From Gemmobacter aquarius (lineage in GTDB: Bacteria; Pseudomonadota; Alphaproteobacteria; Rhodobacterales; Rhodobacteraceae), in contig NZ_CP028918.1 in the NCBI RefSeq assembly GCF_003060865.1, positions 1,290,001 to 1,354,000 of the forward strand: a DNA stretch of 64,000 bases, read 5' to 3'. Below, piece by piece: positions 1-11,246 of the stretch. Each line of letters opens with the position of its first letter. Positions within the stretch are counted from its first letter, which is position 1. Both the position numbers and the translations under genes were made by a program. A model generated the notes under the pieces. That model made no database searches. It was not told the DNA's origin and saw only the letters and a list, made by a program, of their open reading frames with translations.

Positions 1-2103
<2,103 letters not shown>

Positions 2104-2253
2104 CCAGAAACAGCAAGGCTAACATAAGCCCCGAAACGGATCGTCAAAAGCAACACGAAATGACTTGGAACAATCAACATGATGTAAGCTGCGGTGAAAA
2201 AACAGGCCAAATCCTTACGGATAAACGCCAACGCCGCAGCCTGTTTCTTCCTC

Positions 2254-2372
2254 GGTTTGGTGGTCATAGCACGAGCAAAACACCCGGTCCCATCCCGAAC
2301 CCGGCCGTTAAGTGCCGTCGCGCCAATGGTACTCCGTCTCAAGACGTGGGAGAGTAGGTCACCGCCAAACCT
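2254..2372 (+). rRNA. rrf: 5S ribosomal RNA
   Basis: The stretch has the 5S signatures: terminal arms GGTTTGGTGG and CACCGCCAAACC that pair with each other, the internal block CCCGAACCCGGCCGTTAAG, and GGGAGAGTAGGTC near the 3' end. It lies about 150 bases behind 23S in the usual operon order. Ends are estimated from the pairing arms. Confidence 0.95.
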
Positions 2373-2441
2373 AGAAAGAAACAGATCTCTCTAAACCATG
2401 ACATACCCCCCGATCGCAAACAAAAAGCCCTCGGGAACGGA

Positions 2442-2518
<77 letters not shown>

Positions 2519-2811
2519 GTAAGACCCTACACAAGCCACCGTCCGCGGTGGCTTTCGCACGTGTAGCCTCCATTGCGAAATCCAACAGTGACGCCAGGGC
2601 GCCATAAAGCGTGACCTGAGCTGGTTCGCGTCTTGTGCCTGGTGCGACCACGATCCGCTGCACGAGGCTCCGGACGATGTCCATTGCCTGGGGACGAGTT
2701 GCTTCGTCCACGAGCAGCTGGCTCATCTCTGTCACCTTGCGGCGGTAGAGCTCGCCGAGGTGTGGGTGGATCTCGAGGACAGGTGTGCTGGATTGCCCTG
2801 GCTCAGCTGGC

Positions 2812-2819
2812 GCTCTAGG
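2812..2819. repeat. Left 8-bp target duplication of IS66
   Basis: GCTCTAGG immediately before the left inverted repeat, identical to 5287-5294. Eight bases is the typical duplication length of IS66. Confidence 0.95.
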
Positions 2820-2927
2820 GTAAGCGCTGTGCCGACCCCACCTTCCTGCTGAATCCGTAAGCTGCGATGCGCCCTCGTGTGGAGATTTGCACGGGAGGTG
2901 TCAGTGGGAGTCCATCGGGAGCGCAGT

Positions 2928-3302
2928 ATGGAGGCCGTCGGCTTTGTGGAGCTGCTGGCAGCACCGGCAGCCAAGCGGCGGTGGTCTGACGAGGCGAAGG
3001 GCCGGATGGTGGCGGAGACGCTGGTGCCTGGTGTCACGGTGAATGAGGTGGCGGGTCGGCATGGGGTGAAGGCCAACCACCTGTCTTCGTGGCGGACGCT
3101 TGCGCGGCAGGGCAAGCTGGTCGTGCCAGAGGTAACGGGAGCCGAGTTCGCCGCGCCGGTGGCGACGGCGCAGGCAGTGGACACGCCTGTTTCAACTGCG
3201 TCGATTGATCTGTTGATCGGCCCTGTGACGATACGGCTGGATGTTGCCACACCTGCGGCACGGCTCGCGGAACTGATCATGGCATTGCGGGCTTTCCCGT
3301 GA
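2928..3302 (+). CDS. tnpA: IS66 accessory protein TnpA (OrfA)
   Basis: A basic helix-turn-helix protein of about 124 residues. KRRWSDEAKGRMVAETL, followed by VNEVAGRHGVKANHLSSWR, is the OrfA signature of IS66, resembling the IS3 OrfA DNA-binding fold. The start at 2928 (MEAVGFVELL) is preferred; an in-frame start at 2877 would add 17 residues that do not look conserved. The gene overlaps tnpB by four bases, indicating coupled translation. In IS66 elements this protein is needed for transposition with TnpB and TnpC; its exact role is unknown. Confidence 0.85.
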   Translation: MEAVGFVELLAAPAAKRRWSDEAKGRMVAETLVPGVTVNEVAGRHGVKANHLSSWRTLARQGKLVVPEVTGAEFAAPVATAQAVDTPVSTASIDLLIGPVTIRLDVATPAARLAELIMALRAFP

Positions 3303-3652
3303 TCTTCCCGTCGAACCGGGTGCGGATCATGGTGGCGACGAAGCCCATCGACTTCCGCAAGGGCCACGACAGCCTGGCCGCGATGGTGAAGAATGAGCTG
3401 CGCAAGGACCCGTTCACCGGGACAGTCTTCGTGTTCCGCGCGAAGAAGGCGGACCGGTTGAAGCTCTTGTATTGGGACGGCACCGGTCTGGTGATGGCCT
3501 ACAAGCGGCTGGAAGAACACAGCTTCACCTGGCCCGCCGTTAAGGACGGGGTCATGATGCTGAACCATGCGCAGTTCGAGGCGCTGTTTGCGGGGCTCGA
3601 TTGGCGGCGCGTTCGGGCCGTCGCGGCGAAGGCTCCCAAAGCCGTGGAATGA
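3299..3652 (+). CDS. tnpB: IS66 accessory protein TnpB (Orf2)
   Basis: A 117-residue protein with the complete IS66 Orf2 pattern: VRIMVATKPIDFRKGHDSLAAMV at the start, FVFRAKKADRLKLLYWDGTGL in the middle, and a Trp-rich end. Length is typical for the family. It starts GTG at 3299 within the end of tnpA and is followed after 79 bases by tnpC. Function in transposition is established only genetically for the family. Confidence 0.93.
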   Translation: MIFPSNRVRIMVATKPIDFRKGHDSLAAMVKNELRKDPFTGTVFVFRAKKADRLKLLYWDGTGLVMAYKRLEEHSFTWPAVKDGVMMLNHAQFEALFAGLDWRRVRAVAAKAPKAVE

Positions 3653-3731
3653 CCGGTTCTGCCCTGCGGCAGGATGACTCATCGTGCTCTTTCCGGAGGC
3701 ATAGCCCATGGTGGTTTGGTAAACATCAGCC

Positions 3732-5270
3732 ATGCCAGAGACCGCTGATCTGCTTGAAGAAATTGCTGCGCTGAAGGCGATGCTGATTGCCGCGGACGCA
3801 CGTGACAAGCGCAAGGACGAGCGCATCGCACGGCTAGAAAAGCTGGTCGCGGCCTTCAAGCAGGCGGTCTTCGGCCGTAAATCGGAAAAGGGCGATCCGG
3901 ACCAGTTCGAACTGGCGCTGGAAGATCTGGAAACGGCCATGGCCGTGATCCATGCCGAAGAGGATGCCGCGGATCGGGCCGCCAAGCGCCCCGCCAAACC
4001 GCGTGCCGCCAATCGTGGATTGCTGCCAAAGCACCTGCCGCGCATCGAGGAGATCATCGAGCCGGACAGCCTGACCTGCGCTTGCGGTGGCTGCCTGCAT
4101 TGCATCGGCGAGGATGTGTCGGAACGGCTCGACATCGTGCCCGCCCAGTTCCGTGTCATCGTCACCCGCCGACCCAAATATGCCTGCCGGTCCTGCACCG
4201 ATGGCGTGGTTCAGGCGGCTGCCCCCGCGCGGCTGATCCCGGGCGGCATGCCGACCGAAGCCACGGTCGCCCATGTGCTGGTCAGCAAGTATGCCGACCA
4301 CCTGCCGCTTTACCGGCAGGCCCAGATCTACAGCCGCCAAGGCGTCGATCTCGACCGCTCCACCCTTGCCGATTGGGTGGGTCGCGCCGCCTTCGAACTC
4401 CGCCCCGTCCATGACGCGCTGATGGCGGACCTGAAGCGGTCAACCAAGCTCTTCATGGACGAGACCCGCGCCCCGGTTCTCGATCCGGGGGCCAGAAAGA
4501 CCAAGACCGGATACTTCTGGGCCTTGGCCCGCGATGACAGGCCGTGGGGCGGCACGTCACCACCGGGCGTGGTCTTCACCTTTGCCCCAGGTCGGGGCGG
4601 GCAACATGCTGAGCGGATATTGAAGGGTTTTGGGGGTATTCTCCAAGTCGACGGCTATGCCGGATACAACCGCTTGATCGCAGCGGACCGGATCGGTCCG
4701 GGCATTCAGCTCGCATATTGCTGGGCGCACGCACGCCGCAAGTTGATCGAGATCACCCGCAGCGGACCCGCGCCGATTGCCGAGGACGGCGTGGCTCTCA
4801 TCCGCGAGCTTTATGCCATAGAGGCCGAGATCCGCGGCACTGCCCCCGCGACCCGGCTGGCCATCCGGCAGGACCGCTCCGCCCCGATCCTCGCCCGCCT
4901 CGACGACTGGCTGGCCTACCACCGCGCCCGCGCCTCCGCAAAGTCGCCCTTGGGCGAAGCACTTGCCTACATCGCCAAATACCGCGACGGCCTTGGCCGC
5001 TTCCTGACTGATGGCCGCGTCGAGATCGACAACAACACCGTCGAACGCACCATTCGCCCCATCGCCCTGAACCGAAAGAACGCCCTCTTTGCTGGCCACG
5101 ACGCCGGGGCTGAGAACTGGGCCGTCATCGCCTCGCTCATCGAAACCTGCAAGATGAACGCGATCGACCCACACGTCTGGCTCGCAAACACGCTTACCGC
5201 CATCGTCAAAGGCCACAAACAAAGCCAGATCGGCGACCTGCTCCCATGGAATTACGCCGTCATGGTGTGA
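3732..5270 (+). CDS. tnpC: IS66 transposase TnpC
   Basis: A 512-residue transposase, full length. The order of parts is an N-terminal coiled-coil (residues about 1-50), a zinc-finger motif (CACGGCLHC near 115), and a DDE-type catalytic domain. The latter contains the blocks KLFMDETRAPVLDPGARKTKTG, LQVDGYAGYN and GRVEIDNNTVERTIRP. The three acidic residues sit in those blocks at MDE, VDG and VEIDNN. It ends 16 bases before the right end of the element. It also covers the largest spurious opposite-strand frame of the window. Confidence 0.96.
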   Translation: MPETADLLEEIAALKAMLIAADARDKRKDERIARLEKLVAAFKQAVFGRKSEKGDPDQFELALEDLETAMAVIHAEEDAADRAAKRPAKPRAANRGLLPKHLPRIEEIIEPDSLTCACGGCLHCIGEDVSERLDIVPAQFRVIVTRRPKYACRSCTDGVVQAAAPARLIPGGMPTEATVAHVLVSKYADHLPLYRQAQIYSRQGVDLDRSTLADWVGRAAFELRPVHDALMADLKRSTKLFMDETRAPVLDPGARKTKTGYFWALARDDRPWGGTSPPGVVFTFAPGRGGQHAERILKGFGGILQVDGYAGYNRLIAADRIGPGIQLAYCWAHARRKLIEITRSGPAPIAEDGVALIRELYAIEAEIRGTAPATRLAIRQDRSAPILARLDDWLAYHRARASAKSPLGEALAYIAKYRDGLGRFLTDGRVEIDNNTVERTIRPIALNRKNALFAGHDAGAENWAVIASLIETCKMNAIDPHVWLANTLTAIVKGHKQSQIGDLLPWNYAVMV

Positions 5271-5286
5271 TCGGCACAGCGCTTAC

Positions 5287-5294
5287 GCTCTAGG
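5287..5294. repeat. Right 8-bp target duplication of IS66
   Basis: GCTCTAGG directly after the right inverted repeat, identical to 2812-2819. Confidence 0.95.
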
Positions 5295-6591
5295 TCGCGC
5301 TTACGGGCTTCTAGCTCCTTGAGCTTATGGCGGATGCTGCCAGGATCGCCATCGCCTTCGAGGATGAAGGCCAAGGCCCGCTCAATGCTGCGGGTGACCT
5401 TCTCCAACTCCTTTTGCAGGATAACGCTGTTGTCCTTCCTGCTGCGGCGAAGGCGGTCTACCTCTGCCCGGAAGCTGGCCGCGAACTCTGCGATTAGATC
5501 CTCGCGCCCGAACAGGATGTCCTTCAGGGCGGTCAGGATGCACTCCTCCAGTTCAGCAACACTGATACTCACCCGGCAGTTACAGGTTCCCCGCTCACGG
5601 CGCGCCGAGCAGGAGTAGCGCTCACGATTGACGATGGTCATCGCTCCCCCGCAGCCTGCGCAGCGCACGAGGCCGGAGAGAAGACGCTTTTTGGTTTGGC
5701 GCTTGTTGCCGGCTTGCGAGCTGTAGCGACCTCTCAGGGTTTGGGCAGCCTGCCACGTGGCTTCGTCTATGATCTGCAGGGCAGGGACCTCCTTGGTCAC
5801 CCAGAGGTGTTCTGGGTTGACCCTGGACTGCCGTTTGCCACTGTCAGGATCTTTTACGAAGCGCTGCCGGTTGTAGGTGATGCGCCCAAGGTAAAGTTCG
5901 TTGTTGAGGATGCCGTTCTTGCGTTGCCGGCTGCCGTTGATGGTGGAGGCATTCCAGAGACCACCGCGGGGGCTGGGAATGCCCTGACGGTTGAGACTGG
6001 CCGCGATGGCACGGGGAGGCTGACCGGATGCATAGTCCGCGAAAATCTGGCGCACCACTGCCGCCTCGTCTGGATGGATCTCTCTCTCGCCGCGGATCAG
6101 GTTGCCGTCCTCGGCAATGCGCCGGATCATCCGGTAGCCATAGCTATTGCCGCCAGGAATGCGTCCGACTTCGACGCGTCCACGCTGGCCGCGTCGGGTC
6201 TTCTCAGCCAGATCCTTCAAGAAGAGCGCGTTCATCGTGCCCTTCAAGCCGACATGCAACTCGTTGATCTCGCCTTCCGTCAAGGTGATCAGTTTTACGT
6301 CTGCATGGTTCAACCGCTTGAAAATCGCTGCCACATCTTCCTGATCACGGCTGATCCGATCGAGCGCCTCGGCAATGACCACATCGAAGTCCCGTGCCCG
6401 TGCTGCTTCCATCAGGGCCAGCATACCCGGCCGCGTGCGTAGGTTGCTGGCACTGATCGCATAGTCGCTGAACACCTCGACAACGTCATGGCCCAGGGCT
6501 GTCGCCCGCTCGCGGCAAAGGCGGACCTGATCGTCGATCGAGGCAGCCGACTGAAGATCGGAGGAATATCGAGCCTAGATGGCAGCGCGGG

Positions 6592-7689
6592 TCATTTGTT
6601 TATCTTGCCTTTGGATGGAGGAAGGATTTTGCGGGCTTGCGCCACTGAGGACCTGAGGCGGCGGCCGGCCACGATCTGGTTGGCCTCGATGTAGTGCCGT
6701 TCGGCCGCGCGAGGATCGACGTGACCGAGGAGTGGCGAGACGATCCCGATATGCTCCGGGTCCTCAAGCGCGACAAAGGTTGCTGCGCAATCGCGAAAAA
6801 GATGGAGGTTGATCGATCGGCCAAAAGCAACCTCAGTGGTCACTGTCACCGCCTCGTGGATGGTTCGCCCGGACATCGGCGTGCCGCGTTCTGACACCCA
6901 CAAGCGCGCGTGGCTCGGGCCTTTGAGGAGGCGGGGCCTTACAACGGAGATGTATTGGTCGAGGGGGGCCGTCAACTCTCGGGAGAGGGGCGCGGAGAAG
7001 AGATGGCCTGTCTTGGTCTCGTTGGGAGCAAATCGGAGAACATAGCCTGTGCTCAGTCGGACGAGGTGTCTGTCGATCTCGATCATGGTAAGGTTCGCCA
7101 AACGCACCGGGCAGCAAGACAGCAGTCCGATGATGAGCGCGTTGCGGTATGCACGGTCACCCACGTGCTGAACAGCACGATGCTGAGCATTCTCTATGTG
7201 GCGCAACGCCCAATCGAGCATTATGTGGGAGGGCTGAAGCCGCGGCGCCTTCTTGCGCCGATCGACCGTCTGGCGCTCGTAGTAGCGAACGATACGTCGC
7301 AGCCATCCGAAGTCTTCCTTCGGTGCCATGGCCTCGATCAAACATAGGAGCCCTGCCATACGGCCCCAGATGGTCCAGCTGGACATGTCTTGTTCAACCA
7401 GTTGCGCGAGATAAGCCGCAACGCGCTCGGGTGTGACGCGCTTCCACGGTGCCTCTTGATTGTTAGCCAATAGACCCTGACCGATGACGAACGTCAGCCA
7501 ACGGCCATAGCTTTGCCGATAGTTGATCTGCGTCGTGGGCTTCCAAAAAGCGCCCGGTCCGACCGTTCCGTCGAGAATGTCACCTTCCACAAAAAGGCTG
7601 TCCCATGCGGTTCTGTCTGCCGCTGGCCAAAGGGCCAGCGGCAGGCAACGGCGTAAGAGATCGCCATAGAGTATCTTCTTATCAGCCAT
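6592..7689 (-). CDS. Tyrosine recombinase 2 of the island operon
   Basis: A 365-residue integrase of the phage integrase family, apparently intact. Catalytic residues can be read in order: Arg in CCPVRLANL, His-x-x-Arg in LHLFRDCAA, His in LLGHVDP and the nucleophile Tyr in AERHYIEAN. The N-terminal half contains the core-binding domain (INYRQSYGRWLTFVIGQG). The start MADKKILYG at 7689 has a strong ribosome site GAGGAGG five bases upstream; a longer frame to 7779 lacks one. It overlaps the upstream recombinase by 8 bases, and its TGA overlaps the ATG of the serine recombinase by 4, so the three were probably translated from one mRNA. It is the only member without a visible lesion. Confidence 0.88.
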   Translation of the reverse strand: MADKKILYGDLLRRCLPLALWPAADRTAWDSLFVEGDILDGTVGPGAFWKPTTQINYRQSYGRWLTFVIGQGLLANNQEAPWKRVTPERVAAYLAQLVEQDMSSWTIWGRMAGLLCLIEAMAPKEDFGWLRRIVRYYERQTVDRRKKAPRLQPSHIMLDWALRHIENAQHRAVQHVGDRAYRNALIIGLLSCCPVRLANLTMIEIDRHLVRLSTGYVLRFAPNETKTGHLFSAPLSRELTAPLDQYISVVRPRLLKGPSHARLWVSERGTPMSGRTIHEAVTVTTEVAFGRSINLHLFRDCAATFVALEDPEHIGIVSPLLGHVDPRAAERHYIEANQIVAGRRLRSSVAQARKILPPSKGKINK

Positions 7690-8634
7690 GTTGCCTCCTC
7701 GGTGCCGGCAATCTGATCCGGGCGGTCGTGACGGAGGCTTGGAAGTGCCGCATGGCATTTTGCTGTTCGAATTGCGCATAGGACTTCATCGTGGTCGGTA
7801 GGCTGTCACCGATTACATGGCTCAGCGTCGCGAAATCTCCGGGGTTGGAAAGCATGTGAACCTTGCCGGCGATGCTGCGGAAGAGATGCGCATGAATGGT
7901 CAGCCCAGTGTACTCTTGGATCGTGTTCTTGATCAGCGCCGAGAGCGAAATGGTCCATCTGGCGCCACCATTCCGCGCCGGAAACAGAAAGTCGGACGGT
8001 GCGCTCAGCAGGGTAGGGCGATAATCCCGCATGTAGAGGTCAAAGAGGGCAAGCGTCTCACCCCTAAGCTCGTAGGACAGGGCGCGGCCGTTCTTCACAT
8101 CCTCGCCCGGGATACTCAGAATGATGCAGGGCATTCGCGTTACTTCTGCCCGGCGGACATGGTGCTCGAGATGGAGACCGGCAAGATTACCGATCCGCAT
8201 CGGGGCATGTAGCAAGATATCGATCGCAAGCGCCGCCTGGACGAGAAGTGCGCGGCGATGTACGCGCGGATCATTGCGCGCAGCGCGTGCCACAAGCCGA
8301 GCCGGAAGATGCAGTAAGAGCGCCAGATTGGCCTCGTCTTCCAGTTGCTCCAGACGTTCCTGGTTCTTGGTCCGAGTTCCATCGATCCGGGCCGCGATGC
8401 GGCTGCACATCGTTGAAATCTCTTTCTGGTGCTGTTCGTCGACTTTGAGACCGTGACGCGCGATTGCCAGCACACAAACTGCAAGCTTGTGGGTGGACCC
8501 GGTTGGTTTGTCATCGAAGCGGCTCATGTAATAGCGCAGGCCCGCCTTCAGCTTCTCGATGTCGGCAAGGCAGCCCAGATTTTGCATGTCCTCGATAGGG
8601 GTACCACTACGTACGATGGCGGAGGCAATTTGCT

Positions 8635-8641
8635 GAATGTT
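8635..8641. repeat. Left 7-bp target duplication of IS21
   Basis: GAATGTT, identical to 11240-11246. Seven bases is within the usual range for the IS21 family. Confidence 0.9.
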
Positions 8642-8760
8642 TGCGTGTTTCGCGTGATGGCGGGCACTGATTTCAGATGATGGCGGGCACCCGTTTCGCG
8701 CGATGACGGGCAGCTATTTCACGCGATCGCGGGCAGCGATTTCGCGTCATCGCGGGCAGG
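8642..8760. repeat. IS21 left-end repeated transposase-binding sites
   Basis: About five copies of a 20-24 bp unit with core GATCGCGGGCA, each preceded by a variant of TTTCGCG. They begin at roughly 8642, 8671, 8690, 8713 and 8737. In IS21 such repeats are bound by IstA; that role is inferred here. Confidence 0.75.
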
Positions 8761-8813
8761 CCTGGTCGGCAAAGAGAGGATAGAGCTGCGCTCCTTGAAG
8801 AGAGGGGGGCAGG

Positions 8814-10352
8814 ATGCCGACGGGACGACTGAACATGCGGCGGATACGCGATGTTTTACGATTGAAGTTTGGCCAGGGCCTGAGCGAGCGGCAGGTTGCC
8901 GCCTCTCTGGGGCTGAGCAAGACAAGCGTTGGAACTTACCTGCACCGGGCGCGGCAGGCGGGTCTGACCTGGCCTTTGCCACAGGGTCTCGACGATGACG
9001 GGCTGGAGCTTTTGCTGTTTCCCGCAGCGCCAACCGTGCCCGCCCCCGAGCGGCCGTTTCCGGATTGGATCAGCATCGACCGAGAGCTGCGCCGTCCCGG
9101 GGTGACCCGGATGCTGCTGTGGGAAGAATACCGTGCGGCCCATCCGGCAGGCTTTGGCTACACATGGTTCTGCACCCATTTCGACGCCTGGAAAGGGCGG
9201 GTTCGCCCGACGATGCGGCAGACCCATGTTGGCGGCGAGAAGGTCTTCGTCGACTTTGCCGGCGACACGATCGACGTCATAGACCCGGCAAGCGGTGAAG
9301 TGCAGCCCATGAAGCTGTTCGTCGCCGCGATGGGCGCATCGAACTACACCTATGCCGAAGCGGTCGCCTCGGAGGGCCTTGAAGACTGGATCGGTGCCCA
9401 TGTGAGGCTGTTCACCTTCTTGGGTGGCGTGCCCAAGGTGGTCGTGCCCGACAACCTGAAGTCGGCCGTGCTGAAGCCGGACCGCTACGATCCCGGACTG
9501 AACCGGACCTATGCCGAGATGGCGGAGCATTATGGCACGGCGATCCTGCCAGCCCGGCCTCGCAAGCCCCGCGACAAGGCAAAAGTCGAGGTTGCGGTGC
9601 AGGTGGCGCAACGCTGGATCCTGGCGCGGCTGCGCAACCGGCGCTTCTTCTCTCTGGCGGAGCTGAATGCCGCGATCCGGCAGTTGTTGGATGAGTTGAA
9701 CATGCGGGTCATGCGCGGCTACGGCGCCAGCCGGGCCGATCTCTTCGCGACGCTCGATCGGCCGCATCTCCAGCCGTTGCCGCAGGCCGCTTATACCTTC
9801 GCGCGATGGAAACGCGCCCGAGTGGCGTTGGACTATCATGTCGAGGTGGACAGTTCCTGGTATTCCGTGCCCTTCGGCCTGATCCGGGAAGAGGTGGATG
9901 TTCGCATCAGTGGCGACATCGTGGAGATCTTCCATAAAGGTCAGAGGGTTGCCAGCCACCTCCGCTGCCCCGGACGCCGCAGCCATGTGACGCTGCCCGA
10001 TCATATGCCCTCGGCCCATCGGCGGCACGCCGAATGGACCCCGGCCCGGATGCTGGCGCAGGCCGCCAAGCTGGGACCGTCGGTCACCGCCTTTTGCGAG
10101 GCGGTCATGACCGCCAGGCCACATCCCGAGCAGGGCTTTCGAACCTGTCTCGGGGTTCTGGCCCTGGCCAAAAGCTACGACGCCACGCGCCTGGATGCCG
10201 CCTGTCGGCGCGGCCTGACCATCCAGACCCGATCTGTCGCCTCGATCAGGTCGATCCTGAAGAACGGGCTCGACCGGGCCTTCCTTGAGGACCGACCCGA
10301 AGACCGCCCCCTGCACCACGCCAATATCCGTGGGCAGGGTTATTACCACTGA
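8814..10352 (+). CDS. istA: IS21 transposase IstA
   Basis: A 512-residue integrase-fold transposase of normal length. There is an N-terminal helix-turn-helix (LSERQVAASLGLSKTSVGTYL, residues about 25-45). The DDE core follows, with Asp in KVFVDFAGD, Asp in VVPDNLKSAV and Glu in RDKAKVEVAVQ. The C-terminal beta-barrel part begins near residue 340. ATG at 8814 follows the ribosome site GAGGGGGGCAGG. The gene ends 14 bases before istB. Confidence 0.95.
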   Translation: MPTGRLNMRRIRDVLRLKFGQGLSERQVAASLGLSKTSVGTYLHRARQAGLTWPLPQGLDDDGLELLLFPAAPTVPAPERPFPDWISIDRELRRPGVTRMLLWEEYRAAHPAGFGYTWFCTHFDAWKGRVRPTMRQTHVGGEKVFVDFAGDTIDVIDPASGEVQPMKLFVAAMGASNYTYAEAVASEGLEDWIGAHVRLFTFLGGVPKVVVPDNLKSAVLKPDRYDPGLNRTYAEMAEHYGTAILPARPRKPRDKAKVEVAVQVAQRWILARLRNRRFFSLAELNAAIRQLLDELNMRVMRGYGASRADLFATLDRPHLQPLPQAAYTFARWKRARVALDYHVEVDSSWYSVPFGLIREEVDVRISGDIVEIFHKGQRVASHLRCPGRRSHVTLPDHMPSAHRRHAEWTPARMLAQAAKLGPSVTAFCEAVMTARPHPEQGFRTCLGVLALAKSYDATRLDAACRRGLTIQTRSVASIRSILKNGLDRAFLEDRPEDRPLHHANIRGQGYYH

Positions 10353-10366
10353 GAAGGAGAAGACTG

Positions 10367-11125
10367 ATGTTGACCCACCCCACTTCCGAGCGCCTCACCG
10401 CGCTCGGCCTGGCCGGAATGGCACGCGCGCTGGATGAGCAGCGCCGTGCCGGCCCCACCTATGAAGCACTCGGCTTCGAGGAGCGTCTCGGCCTTCTGGT
10501 CGATCGCGAGGCCGCCGAGCGCGACACCAAACGCCTGACCGCCCGCCTGAAGTTCGCGGCCCTCCGGCAGACCGCCAGCGTCGAGGATCTCGACCTGCGC
10601 ACACCGCGTGGCCTCGACCGCGCCGTCATGGCGCATCTGATCGACGGGGGGTGGACCCTTCGGCATGAGAACCTGCTGATCACCGGCCAGACCGGCCTCG
10701 GCAAAAGTTGGATCGCCTGTGCCCTCGGTCACAAAGCCTGCCGTGACGGACGCAGCGTCGTCTACCACCGCGTCCCGCGCCTCTTCGAGGCCCTCGCCCT
10801 GGCCAGAGGAGACGGGCGTCACGCCCGCATGCTCAAAGCCATCGCCAAACTGGACGTGCTGATCCTCGATGACTGGGGTCTGGCCATCCTCGCCCCATCG
10901 GAGCGACGCGATCTGCTGGAAATCCTCGAAGATCGCCACGGCCGTGGTTCTACCATCGTCACGAGCCAACTCCCGGTTGAGCACTGGCATGAAGCCATTG
11001 GAGATCCCACCCTGGCTGACGCCATCCTGGACCGCCTCGTCCACAACGCTCATCGCCTTCAGCTCTCAGGCGAAAGCATGCGCCGAAAAGTCACGAAACC
11101 CCTTGACCTCGGCCATCAGGCCTGA
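10367..11125 (+). CDS. istB: IS21 helper ATPase IstB
   Basis: A 252-residue AAA+ ATPase related to DnaC. Walker A is GQTGLGKS (about residue 107), Walker B is LDVLILDDWG, and ER-DLLEILEDR-H follows as in other IstB proteins. IstB regulates target capture by IstA. Ribosome site GAGAAGGAGA precedes the ATG. The two genes form one unit. Confidence 0.95.
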   Translation: MLTHPTSERLTALGLAGMARALDEQRRAGPTYEALGFEERLGLLVDREAAERDTKRLTARLKFAALRQTASVEDLDLRTPRGLDRAVMAHLIDGGWTLRHENLLITGQTGLGKSWIACALGHKACRDGRSVVYHRVPRLFEALALARGDGRHARMLKAIAKLDVLILDDWGLAILAPSERRDLLEILEDRHGRGSTIVTSQLPVEHWHEAIGDPTLADAILDRLVHNAHRLQLSGESMRRKVTKPLDLGHQA

Positions 11126-11146
11126 CTCCATGAAGCCGTCGATCAG

Positions 11147-11239
11147 CCTGCCCGCGACCGCGAAATGGCTGCCCGCGATGCCGTGAAACAAGCGCCCGCG
11201 ATCGCGCGAAATCACTGCCCCAATCGCGCGAAATCCGCA
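11147..11239. repeat. IS21 right-end repeated transposase-binding sites
   Basis: Four inverted copies of the left-end unit, core TGCCCGCGATCGCGCGAAA, starting near 11147, 11167, 11190 and 11213. Confidence 0.75.
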
Positions 11240-11246
11240 GAATGTT
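11240..11246. repeat. Right 7-bp target duplication of IS21
   Basis: GAATGTT directly after the right end, identical to 8635-8641. Confidence 0.9.

Larger units (their letters stand above)
2820..5286. mobile_element. IS66-family insertion sequence, complete (2467 bp)
   Basis: The ends are a perfect 16-bp inverted repeat, GTAAGCGCTGTGCCGA at 2820-2835 and its complement at 5271-5286, flanked by the 8-bp direct repeat GCTCTAGG. The element carries the three genes tnpA, tnpB and tnpC in the standard order on the plus strand, all open. Perfect ends and an undamaged duplication suggest a recent insertion. It sits in the 3' third of the serine recombinase gene. Confidence 0.97.
8642..11239. mobile_element. 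IS21-family insertion sequence, complete (2598 bp)
   Basis: The element begins TGCG and ends CGCA, with imperfect inverted ends (TTTCGCGTGAT at the left, ATCGCGCGAAA at the right). It is flanked by the direct repeat GAATGTT and encodes istA and istB, both intact. Both ends carry several copies of a short repeat, as in other IS21 elements. It interrupts tyrosine recombinase 1. Confidence 0.95.

Noticed and set aside
2732..4198. 488-codon minus-strand frame across IS66
   Set aside because: It is antisense to tnpA, tnpB and tnpC; only its last 30 codons are real, belonging to the recombinase in a shifted frame.
8642..8760. Possible CRISPR-like array at the repeated 20-24 bp units
   Set aside because: The units have no spacers of constant length and match the end repeats of IS21.
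8856..10349. 497-codon minus-strand frame
   Set aside because: Antisense shadow of istA with low-complexity composition.
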